From NCBI RefSeq assembly GCF_000418325.1, contig NC_021658.1, positions 2,046,001-2,110,000 of the forward strand: a DNA stretch of 64,000 nucleotides, given 5' to 3'. This document shows positions 46,118 through 54,565 of the stretch, one piece after another. Source of the stretch: Sorangium cellulosum So0157-2 (GTDB taxonomy: Bacteria > Myxococcota_A > Polyangia > Polyangiales > Polyangiaceae). Both the position numbers and the translations under genes were made by a program. Each line of letters starts with the position of its first letter. Positions within the stretch are counted from its first letter, which is position 1. The notes under the pieces are model-generated. The model had not been told where the DNA came from, did no database searches, and saw nothing but the letters and a program-made list of their open reading frames with translations.

Positions 46118-47310
46118 AGATCCTGGACGTCGCGGAGTTCTTCTCGTCGCGCGGGGGCGGCGTGCGGTCGTACCTCGAGGAGCTCGTGCGCCAGGGGAGC
46201 CGGCGCGGCCACGAGGTGGTCGTCGTGGCGCCCGGGCCGCGCGACGAGGTGGTGCCGCTCGAGCAGGGCCGCATCGTGCGGGTGGCCGGCCCGCCGATGC
46301 CCTACGATCCGACGTACCACGCCCTCCTCCGGCTCGGCGCGGTCCGCGCGATCATCCGCCGCGAGGCGCCCGACGTGCTGCAGGCGAGCGCGCCGTACAC
46401 GGCCGCGCTCGTCGCGGCGACCGAGCGCGGGGTCCCGCTCCGCACGTTCGTGTACCACTCCGACCAGATCAGCACGTACGCCGCGCCGCTGCTCGACCGG
46501 CTGCGCCCGCGCGCGGTCGCCCGCGCCCTGGAGGGCGCGCTGTTCGCCTGGCCGCGGGCCCTGTCGCGCCGGTTCGACGCGACGATCGCCCCGGGGACGT
46601 TCATCGCCGAGCAGCTCCGCGCGCACGGCTGCGAGCGCGTCCACCGCGTCACCTTCGGCGTGCGCCGCGAGTCGTTCGACCCCTCGCGCGCCGACGCCGC
46701 GCTGCGGAGGAGCCTGCTCGGGCGGTTCGCGGACGACCCCTCGGCGGCGCTGCTGCTCGTCGCGTGCCGGCTCGCCGTCGAGAAGCGGGTCGCGCTCGTG
46801 ATCGACGCCGCGCGGGAGCTCGCGGCGCGGCGCCCGGTGGCGCTGGCGGTGCTGGGCGACGGGCCCGAGCGGGCGCGGCTCGAGCGGCGCGCGGCCGGCC
46901 TGCCGCAGGTGAGCTTCCTCGGCTTCGCGAAGGACCGCGCCACGTACGCGGCGCTGCTCGCCAGCGCCGACGTGTTCGTCCACGGGGGCGCCGCCGAGAC
47001 GTTCGGCTTCGTGCTGGGCGAGGCGCTCTGCTCGGGCCTGCCGCTGGTCGTCCCCGCGGCCGGCGCGGCCATGGACTTCGTGAGCCCCGGCGCCGCGGAG
47101 GCGTACCCGCCGCGCGCCCCGGCCGCCGAGGTCGCCGCCGCGATCGAGCGGGTGCTGGAGCGCCCCCGGGCCGAGCGCGCCGCCGCGGCCCGCGCCGCGG
47201 GCGAGCGGCTGCCCGCGAGCGACGAGCACTTCGACGCGCTCTTCGCGCTGTACGCGGACCTGCTCGGCCGCGGCCAGGGCGGGCGCGCCGGCGGCGGGCG
47301 CGATGGCTGA
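46114..47310 (+). CDS. GT4-family glycosyltransferase
   Basis: A 398-aa GT-B enzyme starting at GTG 46114, inside the exporter stop (GTGA). N-terminal strand KILDVAEFFSSRGGGVRSYLEEL carries the acceptor-side Gly-rich loop; the donor half shows LLLVACRLAVEKRV, LAVLGDGPERARLE and the acidic motif GAAETFGFVLGEALCSG. Similar to alpha-mannosyltransferases (PimB-like) acting on lipid anchors. Translational coupling to the MMPL transporter suggests it glycosylates the exported lipid. Confidence 0.86.
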   Translation: MKILDVAEFFSSRGGGVRSYLEELVRQGSRRGHEVVVVAPGPRDEVVPLEQGRIVRVAGPPMPYDPTYHALLRLGAVRAIIRREAPDVLQASAPYTAALVAATERGVPLRTFVYHSDQISTYAAPLLDRLRPRAVARALEGALFAWPRALSRRFDATIAPGTFIAEQLRAHGCERVHRVTFGVRRESFDPSRADAALRRSLLGRFADDPSAALLLVACRLAVEKRVALVIDAARELAARRPVALAVLGDGPERARLERRAAGLPQVSFLGFAKDRATYAALLASADVFVHGGAAETFGFVLGEALCSGLPLVVPAAGAAMDFVSPGAAEAYPPRAPAAEVAAAIERVLERPRAERAAAARAAGERLPASDEHFDALFALYADLLGRGQGGRAGGGRDG

Positions 47311-47317
47311 GCCGCCG

Positions 47318-47349
47318 GAGCGCCTCGGCGCCTGAGCGCCTGGGCGCCT
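47318..47349. repeat. Four tandem 8-bp units before a start codon
   Basis: GAGCGCCT, CGGCGCCT, GAGCGCCT and GGGCGCCT repeat head to tail in the gap between two glycosyltransferase genes. It lies 11 bp before the next ATG and replaces a recognisable ribosome-binding site. Confidence 0.6.
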
Positions 47350-47360
47350 GGTATGTTGCG

Positions 47361-48686
47361 ATGGAGCCCGCGACCGTGCGCCCGTTCCTGCTGATCTCGC
47401 CCTATTTCGCGCCCCAGACGAGCGTGGGCGCGTTCCGCTGGGTGAAGCTCGCGCGGCACTTGCCGCGCCACGGCTTCCGCCCCGTGGTCCTGTCCGCGAC
47501 CTTCCCCGGAGACGCGCGCGACGACGGCCTCCTCGCGGCGCTGCCGCCCGAGGTGGAGGTCGCCGATGCGTTCCTCGACCCGGCCGTGCTCGCCGCGGGG
47601 GCCGCGTTCGCCGCCCTGCGCGCGCGCGTGCCGCGCCGGGCGGGGCCCGGGGGCCCGCTCGTGGGGCTCCGCCCGTTCCGGGCGCTCACCGATCGCTGCA
47701 CCCCGCACGCGCCCCACGCCGCGCGCGTGGCCGTCGCGCTCGCCCGCCGCGCCGGCGCGCAGGCCGTCGTGGTGAGCGCCGGCCCGTTCTCCGCCTGCCC
47801 GGTGGGCCTCCACGTGAAGCGCGCGCTCGGCGTGCCGCTCGTCTTCGACCTGCGCGACCCGTGGTCGCTGCACGAGACCGGCCACGGCCCCCCGTCCGGC
47901 CTGGCCGAGCGGGCGCGGCGCGCCCTCGTGCCGCGCCTCGAGCGCCGCTGGCTCGCGGGCGCCGACCACGTGATCCTCAACACGAGGAGCGCGCTCGAGG
48001 CCTACCGCGCGCGCTTCCCCGAGCTCGCGACGAAGTCGTCGTTCGTGCGCAACCACTTCGATCTCGCGCTGTACGCGCCGGCCCCCGCGCCGGAGCCGCC
48101 GCGCTCCTTCGTCATCCTCCACCTCGGCACGCTGCGCGAGGAGACCTCGGCCGACGCGATCGGGGCCGCGCTGCGGCGGCTGATCGACCGCGAGCGGCTC
48201 GCCCCCGGCGACGTCGTCCTGCGGCAGATCGGCCGGACGTCCGCCTACGATCGCGACCGCTTCGAGCGGCTCGGCCTCACCCCGTACATCGAGATCCTGC
48301 CGCCGATCCCGCAGCGCGACGTGATGGCCGAGCTGCGGCGGGCGCACGTGCTGCTCACCCTGGTGGGCCCGCGCGTCGTGCTGCGGATCGCCGCGAAGAC
48401 CTACGACTACGCCGCGTCGGGCATGCCGATCGTCAGCGCCGCGGCGAACCCGGAGATCGACGAGCTGCTCGCGCATCGGAGCGACAACGCGCGCGTGCCG
48501 CCCGACGACGTCGACGGCCTCGCCGCGGCGCTCGCGCGCCACCTCGCGCGCTTCCGCGAGACGGGCGCCCTCCCGGAGCCCGCCCCGCCGCCCCCGGACC
48601 TCTCCTCCGAGGCCGCGGCCGCCCGGATCGCCGCGATCCTCGACCGCGTCCTCGCCGACGCGCCTCGCGCCGCCGGCAAGCACTAG
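47361..48686 (+). CDS. Glycosyltransferase, GT4-like (WcaI-type)
   Basis: A 441-aa GT-B protein. N-terminal FLLISPYFAPQTSVGAFRWVKLARHL is typical of WcaI/WbuB-like glycosyltransferases. The donor half contains FVILHLGTLREETSADAIGAAL, LVGPRVVLRIAAKTYDYAASGMPIV and a final Pro-rich tail. ATG 47361 is the only start near the first strand. Last sugar-transfer gene of the cluster, 50 bp after the previous gene. Confidence 0.82.
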   Translation: MEPATVRPFLLISPYFAPQTSVGAFRWVKLARHLPRHGFRPVVLSATFPGDARDDGLLAALPPEVEVADAFLDPAVLAAGAAFAALRARVPRRAGPGGPLVGLRPFRALTDRCTPHAPHAARVAVALARRAGAQAVVVSAGPFSACPVGLHVKRALGVPLVFDLRDPWSLHETGHGPPSGLAERARRALVPRLERRWLAGADHVILNTRSALEAYRARFPELATKSSFVRNHFDLALYAPAPAPEPPRSFVILHLGTLREETSADAIGAALRRLIDRERLAPGDVVLRQIGRTSAYDRDRFERLGLTPYIEILPPIPQRDVMAELRRAHVLLTLVGPRVVLRIAAKTYDYAASGMPIVSAAANPEIDELLAHRSDNARVPPDDVDGLAAALARHLARFRETGALPEPAPPPPDLSSEAAAARIAAILDRVLADAPRAAGKH

Positions 48687-48741
48687 ACTGCGGCGCGCCG
48701 CGCCGCCTCCGCGGCGCCATCACCCTGGATCGGAGCTGTGC

Positions 48742-50190
48742 ATGCGCTTTCTCCACCCCGAGCGTGACGAGTCGCTGGAGCTCGCCCTCGAAGACGTGTT
48801 CCTGACCCCCGGGTACTTCGCCGGCGGCTCCCGCCTCGACACCGACCTCCGCCCCACGGACTTCCCCGGCGGCTCGCACCCGATCGTCTCGGCGAACATG
48901 AACGCGGTCACCGGCAAGCGGATGGCCGAGACGATGGCCCGCTTCGGCGGCCTCGGCGTGCTCCCGCAGGACATGGATCTCGACACGGTCGAGCGCATCG
49001 TCGGCCACATCAAGCGCGCCGACCCGCGGTACGACACGCCGCTCTCGGTCTCGCCGCGGGCGACGCTCCGCGACGTGCACGGCATCATCCGGAAGCGGTC
49101 GCACGACATGGTGGTCGTGGTCGACGACGAGCGCCGCCCCATCGGCATCGTCACCCACGCCGACCTGCGCAACCGCGACCAGTACACGCCCGCGTCCGCG
49201 CTCATGTCGTCGCGCCTCATCACCATCCAGGCGGGCACGCCGAACCGGACGGCGTTCCTCCTGATGGAGGACGCGCGCGTGAAGGCGGTGCCCGTGCTCG
49301 ACCAGGAGGGCCGGCTCCACGGCGTGCTGACCCGCGACGACGCCGTGCGCCTGGAGCTGCTCCGGCCGACGCTCGACGCCCGCGGCGAGCTCATGGTCGC
49401 GGCGGCGATCGGCATCTCCGCGCAGGCGGCCCAGAGCGCCGCGCGCCTGCTCGAGATCGGCGTCTCCGCGATCGTGCTCGACACCGCGCACGGCCACCAG
49501 CGGCGCATGATCGAGGCGGTCCGCGCGGTGCGGAGGACGATCGGCGACGCCGTCCCGCTCGTGGCCGGGAACGTCTGCACGGCGGAGGGCACGCGCGACC
49601 TCATCGACGCGGGCGCCGACATCGTGAAGGTGAACGTCGGCCCCGGCGCCATGTGCACGACGCGCATGCAGACCGGCGCCGGCCGGCCGACGTTCTCCTC
49701 GGTGCTCGTGTGCGCCCGCGAGGCCAGCCGCCACGGCAAGCGCGTCTGGGCCGACGGCGGCGTCCGCCACCCGCGCGACGTGGCGCTCTACCTCGCCGCC
49801 GGCGCCTCGCGCGTCATGGTCGGGACGACCCTCGCCGGCACCTACGAGAGCCCGGGCGACGTGATGGAGGACCGCGAGGGGCTGCTCTACAAGGAGAACT
49901 ACGGCATGGCGAGCGCCCGCGCCGTCAGCGAGCGCACCGCCGATCTCGACCCGTTCGAGCGCGCCAAGAAGGTCTTCTTCCGCGAGGGCATCTCGACGTC
50001 GCGCATCTACATCCACGAGGGCCGCGAGAGCGTCGGCGCCATCCTCATCGAGATGATCACCGGCGTGCAGTCGGCGTGCACCTACGCCGGCGCGGCGAAC
50101 CTCGACGAGCTCCACGACAAGGCCGTCATCGGCGTGCAGACGCTGGCCGGCTACGGCGAGGGCAAGCCGCACGGGCTAGAGCGGCGGTGA
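48742..50190 (+). CDS. guaB1: GuaB1-type IMPDH/GMP reductase family enzyme
   Basis: A 482-aa TIM-barrel enzyme of the IMP dehydrogenase/GMP reductase family with two CBS domains inserted at about residues 95-205. Catalytic Cys305 is in GPGAMCTTRMQTGAG. It resembles the GuaB1 subgroup, which in mycobacteria was shown to be a GMP reductase rather than an IMP dehydrogenase. Opening MRFLHPERDESLELALEDVFLTP and closing segment TYAGAANLDELHDKAVIGVQT are typical of that subgroup. It would return GMP to IMP; CBS domains may bind adenine or guanine nucleotides. Confidence 0.88.
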   Translation: MRFLHPERDESLELALEDVFLTPGYFAGGSRLDTDLRPTDFPGGSHPIVSANMNAVTGKRMAETMARFGGLGVLPQDMDLDTVERIVGHIKRADPRYDTPLSVSPRATLRDVHGIIRKRSHDMVVVVDDERRPIGIVTHADLRNRDQYTPASALMSSRLITIQAGTPNRTAFLLMEDARVKAVPVLDQEGRLHGVLTRDDAVRLELLRPTLDARGELMVAAAIGISAQAAQSAARLLEIGVSAIVLDTAHGHQRRMIEAVRAVRRTIGDAVPLVAGNVCTAEGTRDLIDAGADIVKVNVGPGAMCTTRMQTGAGRPTFSSVLVCAREASRHGKRVWADGGVRHPRDVALYLAAGASRVMVGTTLAGTYESPGDVMEDREGLLYKENYGMASARAVSERTADLDPFERAKKVFFREGISTSRIYIHEGRESVGAILIEMITGVQSACTYAGAANLDELHDKAVIGVQTLAGYGEGKPHGLERR

Positions 50191-50403
50191 GCGCGCCGAT
50201 GAGCGGGGACGAGCGGCGATGAGCGCGCCGCGCGCCGCGCTCCGTCACGGTCGTAGCGGCGCGTAGCGTCGTGCGCGCGCCGCGCTGCACATGCGAGCGG
50301 CGCGGCGCAGCGCGGGATGCGCGCGGCGCGGGATGACGGAAGCGTGACGTGACTTCCACCCGGCCCGCGACGAATCTCCGGCTGCTTACCGTCGAGGTCG
50401 TCC
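50191..50403. other. Intergenic stretch with degenerate GAGCGGCGATGAGCGCGCCG repeats
   Basis: 213 bp. The first 60 bp repeat GAGCGGCG(A/G)TGAGCGCGCCG twice around a GAGCGGGGAC spacer directly after the enzyme stop. The remainder is GC-rich with no gene. Confidence 0.5.
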
Positions 50404-51042
50404 ATGCCGAGCGCCGCTGCACCGCGTCTTTCAGCCACCCGCCGCGCCATTCGCCGGTTCATCGGCCACACATGGCTGTCCGTGTTCGGCTGGCGCGTCG
50501 AGGGCGTGACGGATCTGCCGCCGAAGGCGGTGCTGATCGCCTGGCCCCACACCTCGAACTGGGATTTCCCGTTCACGCTCGCGGTGAGCTACGTGCTCGA
50601 CCTCGAGTTCTCCTGGCTCGGCAAGCACACGCTCTTCGAGCCGCCGTTCGGCCCTTTCTTCCGGTGGCTCGGCGGCATCCCCGTCGACCGCCGCGACCGC
50701 AACAACCTCGTCGCGGCCGTGGTCGACGTGCTGAAGCAGCACGACGAGCTGAAGCTGATCATCGCGCCCGAGGGGACGCGCTCGCGCACGAAGCGCTGGA
50801 AGACGGGCTTCTATTACGTGGCGCTCGGCGCCGGCGTGCCGATCATCCTCGGCTACCTCGATTTCCCCAAGAAGCGCGGCGGGATCCTCCACGTCTTCTA
50901 CCCGACGGGCGACATCGAGGCCGACATCGCGGCGATCCGCCGGTACTACGAGGGGATCGAGGGAAAGCACGCGAGCCGGATGAGCGAGATCACGCTCGGC
51001 CCGCGGAATGTCCCGGCGAACGGGGTCGCGCAGCACCCGTGA
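50404..51042 (+). CDS. PlsC-like 1-acylglycerol-3-phosphate acyltransferase family protein
   Basis: A 212-aa LPLAT-family acyltransferase. The catalytic HxxxxD motif appears as PHTSNWDFP (about residues 40-48). The substrate-binding GKHTLFEPPFGPFFRWLGGIPVDR and the EGTRSRTKRWKTGF block (about 120-133) follow in the right spacing. It lacks a long N-terminal helix and is closest to the small TagG/PlsC-like branch acting on lysophospholipids or glycolipids. Its place after the sugar-transfer/MMPL cluster fits a lipid-modifying role. Confidence 0.84.
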   Translation: MPSAAAPRLSATRRAIRRFIGHTWLSVFGWRVEGVTDLPPKAVLIAWPHTSNWDFPFTLAVSYVLDLEFSWLGKHTLFEPPFGPFFRWLGGIPVDRRDRNNLVAAVVDVLKQHDELKLIIAPEGTRSRTKRWKTGFYYVALGAGVPIILGYLDFPKKRGGILHVFYPTGDIEADIAAIRRYYEGIEGKHASRMSEITLGPRNVPANGVAQHP

Positions 51043-51091
51043 GCGCGGGTCGGCGGCGCGCGGGTCGTTCGCGCGCCGCCGGGGGCGCTCG

Positions 51092-51559
51092 TCAGCGCAG
51101 GGACGGCGCGCGCGCCGACGAGGCGGGCCCCGCCGTGATCCTCGCGGTCAGCACGCCCGCGAGCGCCCACTCGAACGCCGAGCGGTCGGCGTAGACGTTG
51201 AAGCGGCCGCCCATCGCGAGGTTGGCGACCGTGACGCCCATGGCGACGAGCCCCGGCTTCACGAGGATGTGGACCTCCTTCAGCTTGCCGCGGTTCCGCA
51301 GGTGCCACGCCGTGAGCTTGGCCCGGACGTCGCTGTCGTACCCGGCGCCGAGCTCGAAATCGTCGAACACGATCGGGAGCAGACCCGAGTCGATCAGGGT
51401 CTCCAGGTGCCTGACCGCCGGCTCGATGAGATCGAGCGTCGCGTACCCCTCGAAACGCCGCGTCACGACGTCGGGCGCGGGCGTGCGGACGTCCAGGACC
51501 CCCCTCGAGGTCGACCAGCGATCGCCCCGCGCTCCGAGCCGCGTGTGTGCCAAATCCAT
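51092..51559 (-). CDS. SpoIIAA/STAS-like protein, function unknown
   Basis: A 155-aa cytoplasmic protein. Alternating strands and helices (VTRRFEGYATLDLIEP, LPIVFDDFELGAGYDS, KEVHILVKPGLVAMGVTVAN, GRFNVYADRSAFEWAL) match the SpoIIAA-like/STAS fold frequent in myxobacteria. Such domains are binding or anti-anti-sigma-like modules, but no phosphorylatable serine site could be assigned. Convergent with the acyltransferase gene. Confidence 0.62.
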   Translation of the reverse strand: MDLAHTRLGARGDRWSTSRGVLDVRTPAPDVVTRRFEGYATLDLIEPAVRHLETLIDSGLLPIVFDDFELGAGYDSDVRAKLTAWHLRNRGKLKEVHILVKPGLVAMGVTVANLAMGGRFNVYADRSAFEWALAGVLTARITAGPASSARAPSLR

Positions 51560-51916
51560 CTCGAATTCGGGACTTTAGTCGATAGCCGGCGCTTCGCCAT
51601 GCGATCCGTCCGCGCCGCGCCGCTCGCCGATCCCGGGGATCGGCCGCCGGCGTCGTGCTCGCGGCCGAGCGCCGCCTGCCCGGCGGGCGGGCCCGCGGCG
51701 GCGGAGCGGTGCCAGGGGGGCGCGGCGGAGCCAGGGGCTCCGCGCGGCGGGCCCGCCGGCTCGTCCAGCGCGTCCGGCCGCCGAGATGCATCCGCGAGCG
51801 CCGTCGGCGCCGCCGAAAGCGGCTATGATGCCGCCGCGGTGTCGGCCGCCGGCCGGTGCCGGCGGCTCGCGAGGCGTCTTCGCCCGCAAGAGAGCGACGA
51901 AGGAGGAGCGACCGAG
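51560..51916. other. GC-rich intergenic region with self-complementary blocks
   Basis: 357 bp. Includes blocks GGCGGGCCCGC at about 51684 and again at about 51748 that can pair with each other, so long hairpins are possible. No frame here looks like a gene. AAGGAGGAG precedes the ATG at 51917. Confidence 0.4.
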
Positions 51917-52351
51917 ATGAGAGGAACTGTTTCCAAGGTGCTGCGGCTCGCTGTCGTGGCGTTTGCGTGCGCGATGATGGCGGGCTGCGGCGGCCCGCTG
52001 CGCTACACGCCGCAGGGCATGGGGAAGGCGCCGGGCGCCGACGCCGTGATCGTGGCCGACGTCAATTTCGACGCGGCCATGACCCGCCTCGACATCAGCG
52101 CGAAGAACCTCCCGCCGCCCGAGCGCCTCGATTCGAGCGGCTCCGCCTACGTCGTCTGGGCGCGCCCGGACAGCGACTCGCCCTGGCAGCGGGTCGGCGC
52201 GCTCAACTTCGACGCCGATGCCCGCACCGGCAAGCTCAAGGACGTGAGCGTGCCGCTCACCCGGTTCGAGCTCGTCATCAGCCTCGAGCAGAACCCCAAT
52301 CCCGAATCGCCCTCTTCGGAGCTCGTCTTCAAGCAGGACGTCGAGTACTGA
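51917..52351 (+). CDS. Small lipoprotein, function unknown
   Basis: A 144-aa exported protein. AGGAGG upstream supports ATG 51917. Signal peptide with lipobox MMAGC (Cys about residue 20). The mature part is beta-rich and reads like an anti-sigma-factor- or peptidoglycan-associated-type sandwich (DAVIVADVNFDAAMTRLDIS, AYVVWARPDSDSPWQRVGAL, RFELVISLEQ), similar to small DUF-type myxobacterial lipoproteins. Confidence 0.7.
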   Translation: MRGTVSKVLRLAVVAFACAMMAGCGGPLRYTPQGMGKAPGADAVIVADVNFDAAMTRLDISAKNLPPPERLDSSGSAYVVWARPDSDSPWQRVGALNFDADARTGKLKDVSVPLTRFELVISLEQNPNPESPSSELVFKQDVEY

Positions 52352-52390
52352 CGAGGCGGCGCCTCCGCCGAACGGGCGGGGCATCGGCGG

Positions 52391-52676
52391 ATGCCGGGCG
52401 AGGTACCGGCGGACGCCGGGCGAGGTACCGGCGGATGCCGGGCGAGGTACCGGCGGATGCCGGGCGAGGTACCGGCGGATGCCGGGCGAGGTACCGGCGG
52501 ATGCCGGGCGAGGTACCGGCGGATGCCGGGCGAGGTACCGGCGGATGCCGGGCGAGGTACCGGCGGATGCCGGGCGAGGTACCGGCGGATGCCGGGCGAG
52601 GTACCGGCGGATGCCGGGCGAGGTACCGGCGGATGCCGGGCGAGGTACCGGCGGACGCCGGGCGAGGCATCGCCGG
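52391..52676. repeat. 22-bp minisatellite, thirteen copies
   Basis: Twelve near-perfect tandem copies of (A)(T/C)GCCGGGCGAGGTACCGG-type 22-bp units (52391-52654) and one degenerate copy (to 52676). Only an A(T/C) variation is seen. Each unit can fold into a 5-bp stem GCCGG/CCGGC with an 8-nt loop. Because 22 is not a multiple of three, all frames stay open on both strands, which creates false open reading frames. It lies between a lipoprotein gene and the leftward 52711 gene. Confidence 0.95.
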
Positions 52677-52710
52677 GCCCTCCGCGGGCAGTGCGGCGCC
52701 GGCGGCTGAG

Positions 52711-53307
52711 TCAGATCGGCGCGGGCGCCGGCGGCTCAGCCTTCGGCCCCTCGGGCTTCTTCCCCTTGCGCGCCTGCTTGGTCATCGCCCGGAAGTCGTC
52801 GAGGACCGGCGCCAGGATGGCGCGGAGGGGCGCGTTCTGGCGGGCGATCGTGCGCGCCAGGTCGAGCGCGGCGAGGCCCGGACCGATGACCGCCTCGCCG
52901 GTGGCGAGGGCGTCGTCGTCGAGATGGCGCGCCAGGTCCTCGAGCGCGTCGGCGACCTGCTGCTCGGCCAGGGCGCGCTTCAGGCGCCGCTCCAGCAGCT
53001 CGACCTCGAACCGCTCGGGATCATCGCCCTCGTCCTGGTCCCCGAGCACATGGAACGGTCGGGCGAGGACGCTCTCCTTGCCGTCCTTGGGGCGCAGGAG
53101 CGCAAACAGCTTGCCGAGCGGCGGCCCCAGCACGGCGAGGCTGCGGCCGAGGCTGCGCTTGCGCCGGTCCTCCTCGAGCCGCTCGAGACCAGGCCAGAGC
53201 GCCTTGATGGCCTCGATATGAGCGAGCGTCTTCTCGACGCGCTCTTCAATCTGGGCAGCCGAGAGCTGATCGACGTCCGTGGGGTCTTGCACAGGTTGCT
53301 TGGGCAT
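52711..53307 (-). CDS. Predicted helical cytoplasmic protein, function unknown
   Basis: A 198-aa protein, highly helical and charged (QIEERVEKTLAHIEAIKALW, LERRLKRALAEQQVADALED), ending in a Lys/Pro/Ala tail. No signal peptide or known motif. AAGGAGG lies 9 nt upstream of the ATG, giving good support for the start. Ends close to the minisatellite. Confidence 0.7.
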   Translation of the reverse strand: MPKQPVQDPTDVDQLSAAQIEERVEKTLAHIEAIKALWPGLERLEEDRRKRSLGRSLAVLGPPLGKLFALLRPKDGKESVLARPFHVLGDQDEGDDPERFEVELLERRLKRALAEQQVADALEDLARHLDDDALATGEAVIGPGLAALDLARTIARQNAPLRAILAPVLDDFRAMTKQARKGKKPEGPKAEPPAPAPI

Positions 53308-53417
53308 GAACCGACCTCCTTGGGTTGGGCGCGAGCCGAGAGCGGCGCGCGCGGATCCTGGGAAGCTACGTGGGGGTCGCGGCTGGAGGCAATCCGCTCG
53401 AGGCGACGGAGATTTGC

Positions 53418-53690
53418 TCAGCCGCCCGAAGGCGCTTCGCAGCAGAGGACGTCGTCGTTCTCGAGATGCGGCTCGGCATGCTGATCACCACCGGTCGCCT
53501 CGCACGCGCCCTCGCGGCCCACCGCGAGGGTCGCGCTGACGCCGCCCACGGTGCCCTCGGTGGGCATCTCCAGACAGGTCCTCCCGTAGACGGTCCACTG
53601 GAAGCTCTCCTGGGGGTCGAGGAGCGTATCGGTGCGGATGAGGTCCTTGCAGTCCGGATCTCGGTACCGGAAGAGGCTCGTCGTGCACTG
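53418..53690 (-). pseudogene. Truncated C-terminus of a Cys-rich exported protein
   Basis: Minus-strand frame reading CTTSLFRYRDPDCKDLIRTD, then ESFQWTVYGRTCLEMPTEG and AVGREGACEATGG, ending with two adjacent cysteines and a stop at 53418. Six cysteines and a coherent composition suggest the C-terminal domain of a lost lipoprotein. There is no start codon or signal peptide upstream; the frame runs into the 3' end of the 53722 gene. Confidence 0.5.
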
Positions 53691-53721
53691 AGAGAAACGT
53701 TGGCGCGAGAGCGCAATGCGC

Positions 53722-54552
53722 TCAGGCGCTCCGCCCCTTGGGGATCGTCAAGTAGACCGGGTCGACGTCTTCGTCGAGCTCGTCATACTCGCGTGGATCG
53801 CTCGCGTGTTGAAGCTGCATGTGCACCGCGCGCGCCACCTCCTGCACGCGCGCGGGCGGCGCCTCGGATCCGTCCCATGCCTCGCAGAGCGCGCGCAAGG
53901 TTTCGAGGCGGTTGATCAGCGTGGCAAAATAGGCGCGCCCTTCCGCGTTCTTGCTCCGTGCGGTCCGGAACAAAGCCAGCATGTCGTCGAGGTGACCTAG
54001 CGCGGGCAACCGGAGATCCGCGGGCGGGATCTTCGCCACCATCCTGGGCGACGCGAGATAGCAGCACCACTGGAGGGCGACGCCGAAGTGAAACGGGTGC
54101 GGGCGCGCCGCCAGCTCCGCTCCGGTCGGGAGCGGACGGGAGTCCGGGTCCTCGAGCTCGGGCGGCTCCTCCGGCGGGGGATCCAGCTCGTCCCAGCCCT
54201 CGCGCGGCTCGGGGATGCCGAACGCGGCGAGCAGGCTCCGCGCGGCTCGCTGAATGGCGACCGGGACCTCGGGAGACGGTGTCCACGTGTCGCACAAGGC
54301 GCGGAGCGTTCGCGCGTGCGCCGTCACCTCATGGATCGGCCTCCCATCACCGATCGTCACCCGCGATCCGTCACCGTTCAGCGCGATGAAGCGATCCAAA
54401 AGCGCGAGGAGCTCCTCCCGGCTCGGCCCGGCACCGAGGCTTTGCGCCACCCGCGGCCCGGCGAGCGCGCCCGCGTAGTTCACCACCTGCACCATGCATT
54501 GGGCCCATTCCCTGGACTGCGCCTGTGCTTTGGTAGACTCATCCATGGTCAT
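53722..54552 (-). CDS. Protein of two homologous halves, function unknown
   Basis: A 276-aa cytoplasmic protein (start 54552 or 54546). The two halves (about 10-120 and 150-262) share order and motif: a hydrophobic Cys-containing helix (WAQCMVQVVNYAGALAGPRV / VALQWCCYLASPRM), then (L)LDxxxALF-type helix, an RTLRALCDTW / ETLRALCEAW motif, and a closing AIQRAARSLL / RVQEVARAVH helix. An acidic linker joins them. No family recognised. A short gap (13 nt) to the upstream lipoprotein gene suggests an operon. Confidence 0.65.
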   Translation of the reverse strand: MTMDESTKAQAQSREWAQCMVQVVNYAGALAGPRVAQSLGAGPSREELLALLDRFIALNGDGSRVTIGDGRPIHEVTAHARTLRALCDTWTPSPEVPVAIQRAARSLLAAFGIPEPREGWDELDPPPEEPPELEDPDSRPLPTGAELAARPHPFHFGVALQWCCYLASPRMVAKIPPADLRLPALGHLDDMLALFRTARSKNAEGRAYFATLINRLETLRALCEAWDGSEAPPARVQEVARAVHMQLQHASDPREYDELDEDVDPVYLTIPKGRSA

Positions 54553-54565
54553 GCCCTCTACCTTC

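Noticed and set aside
43414..47310. A 1298-codon open frame on the plus strand
   Set aside because: Its first 900 codons are an Arg/Ala-rich shadow of the MMPL gene; the real gene begins at GTG 46114.
52391..52676. Possible CRISPR array
   Set aside because: The 22-bp units are contiguous with no unique spacers and no cas genes nearby.
52391..53221. Repeat protein encoded by the minisatellite
   Set aside because: All frames on both strands are open because the unit is not a multiple of three and lacks stops; no start signal or conserved partner.
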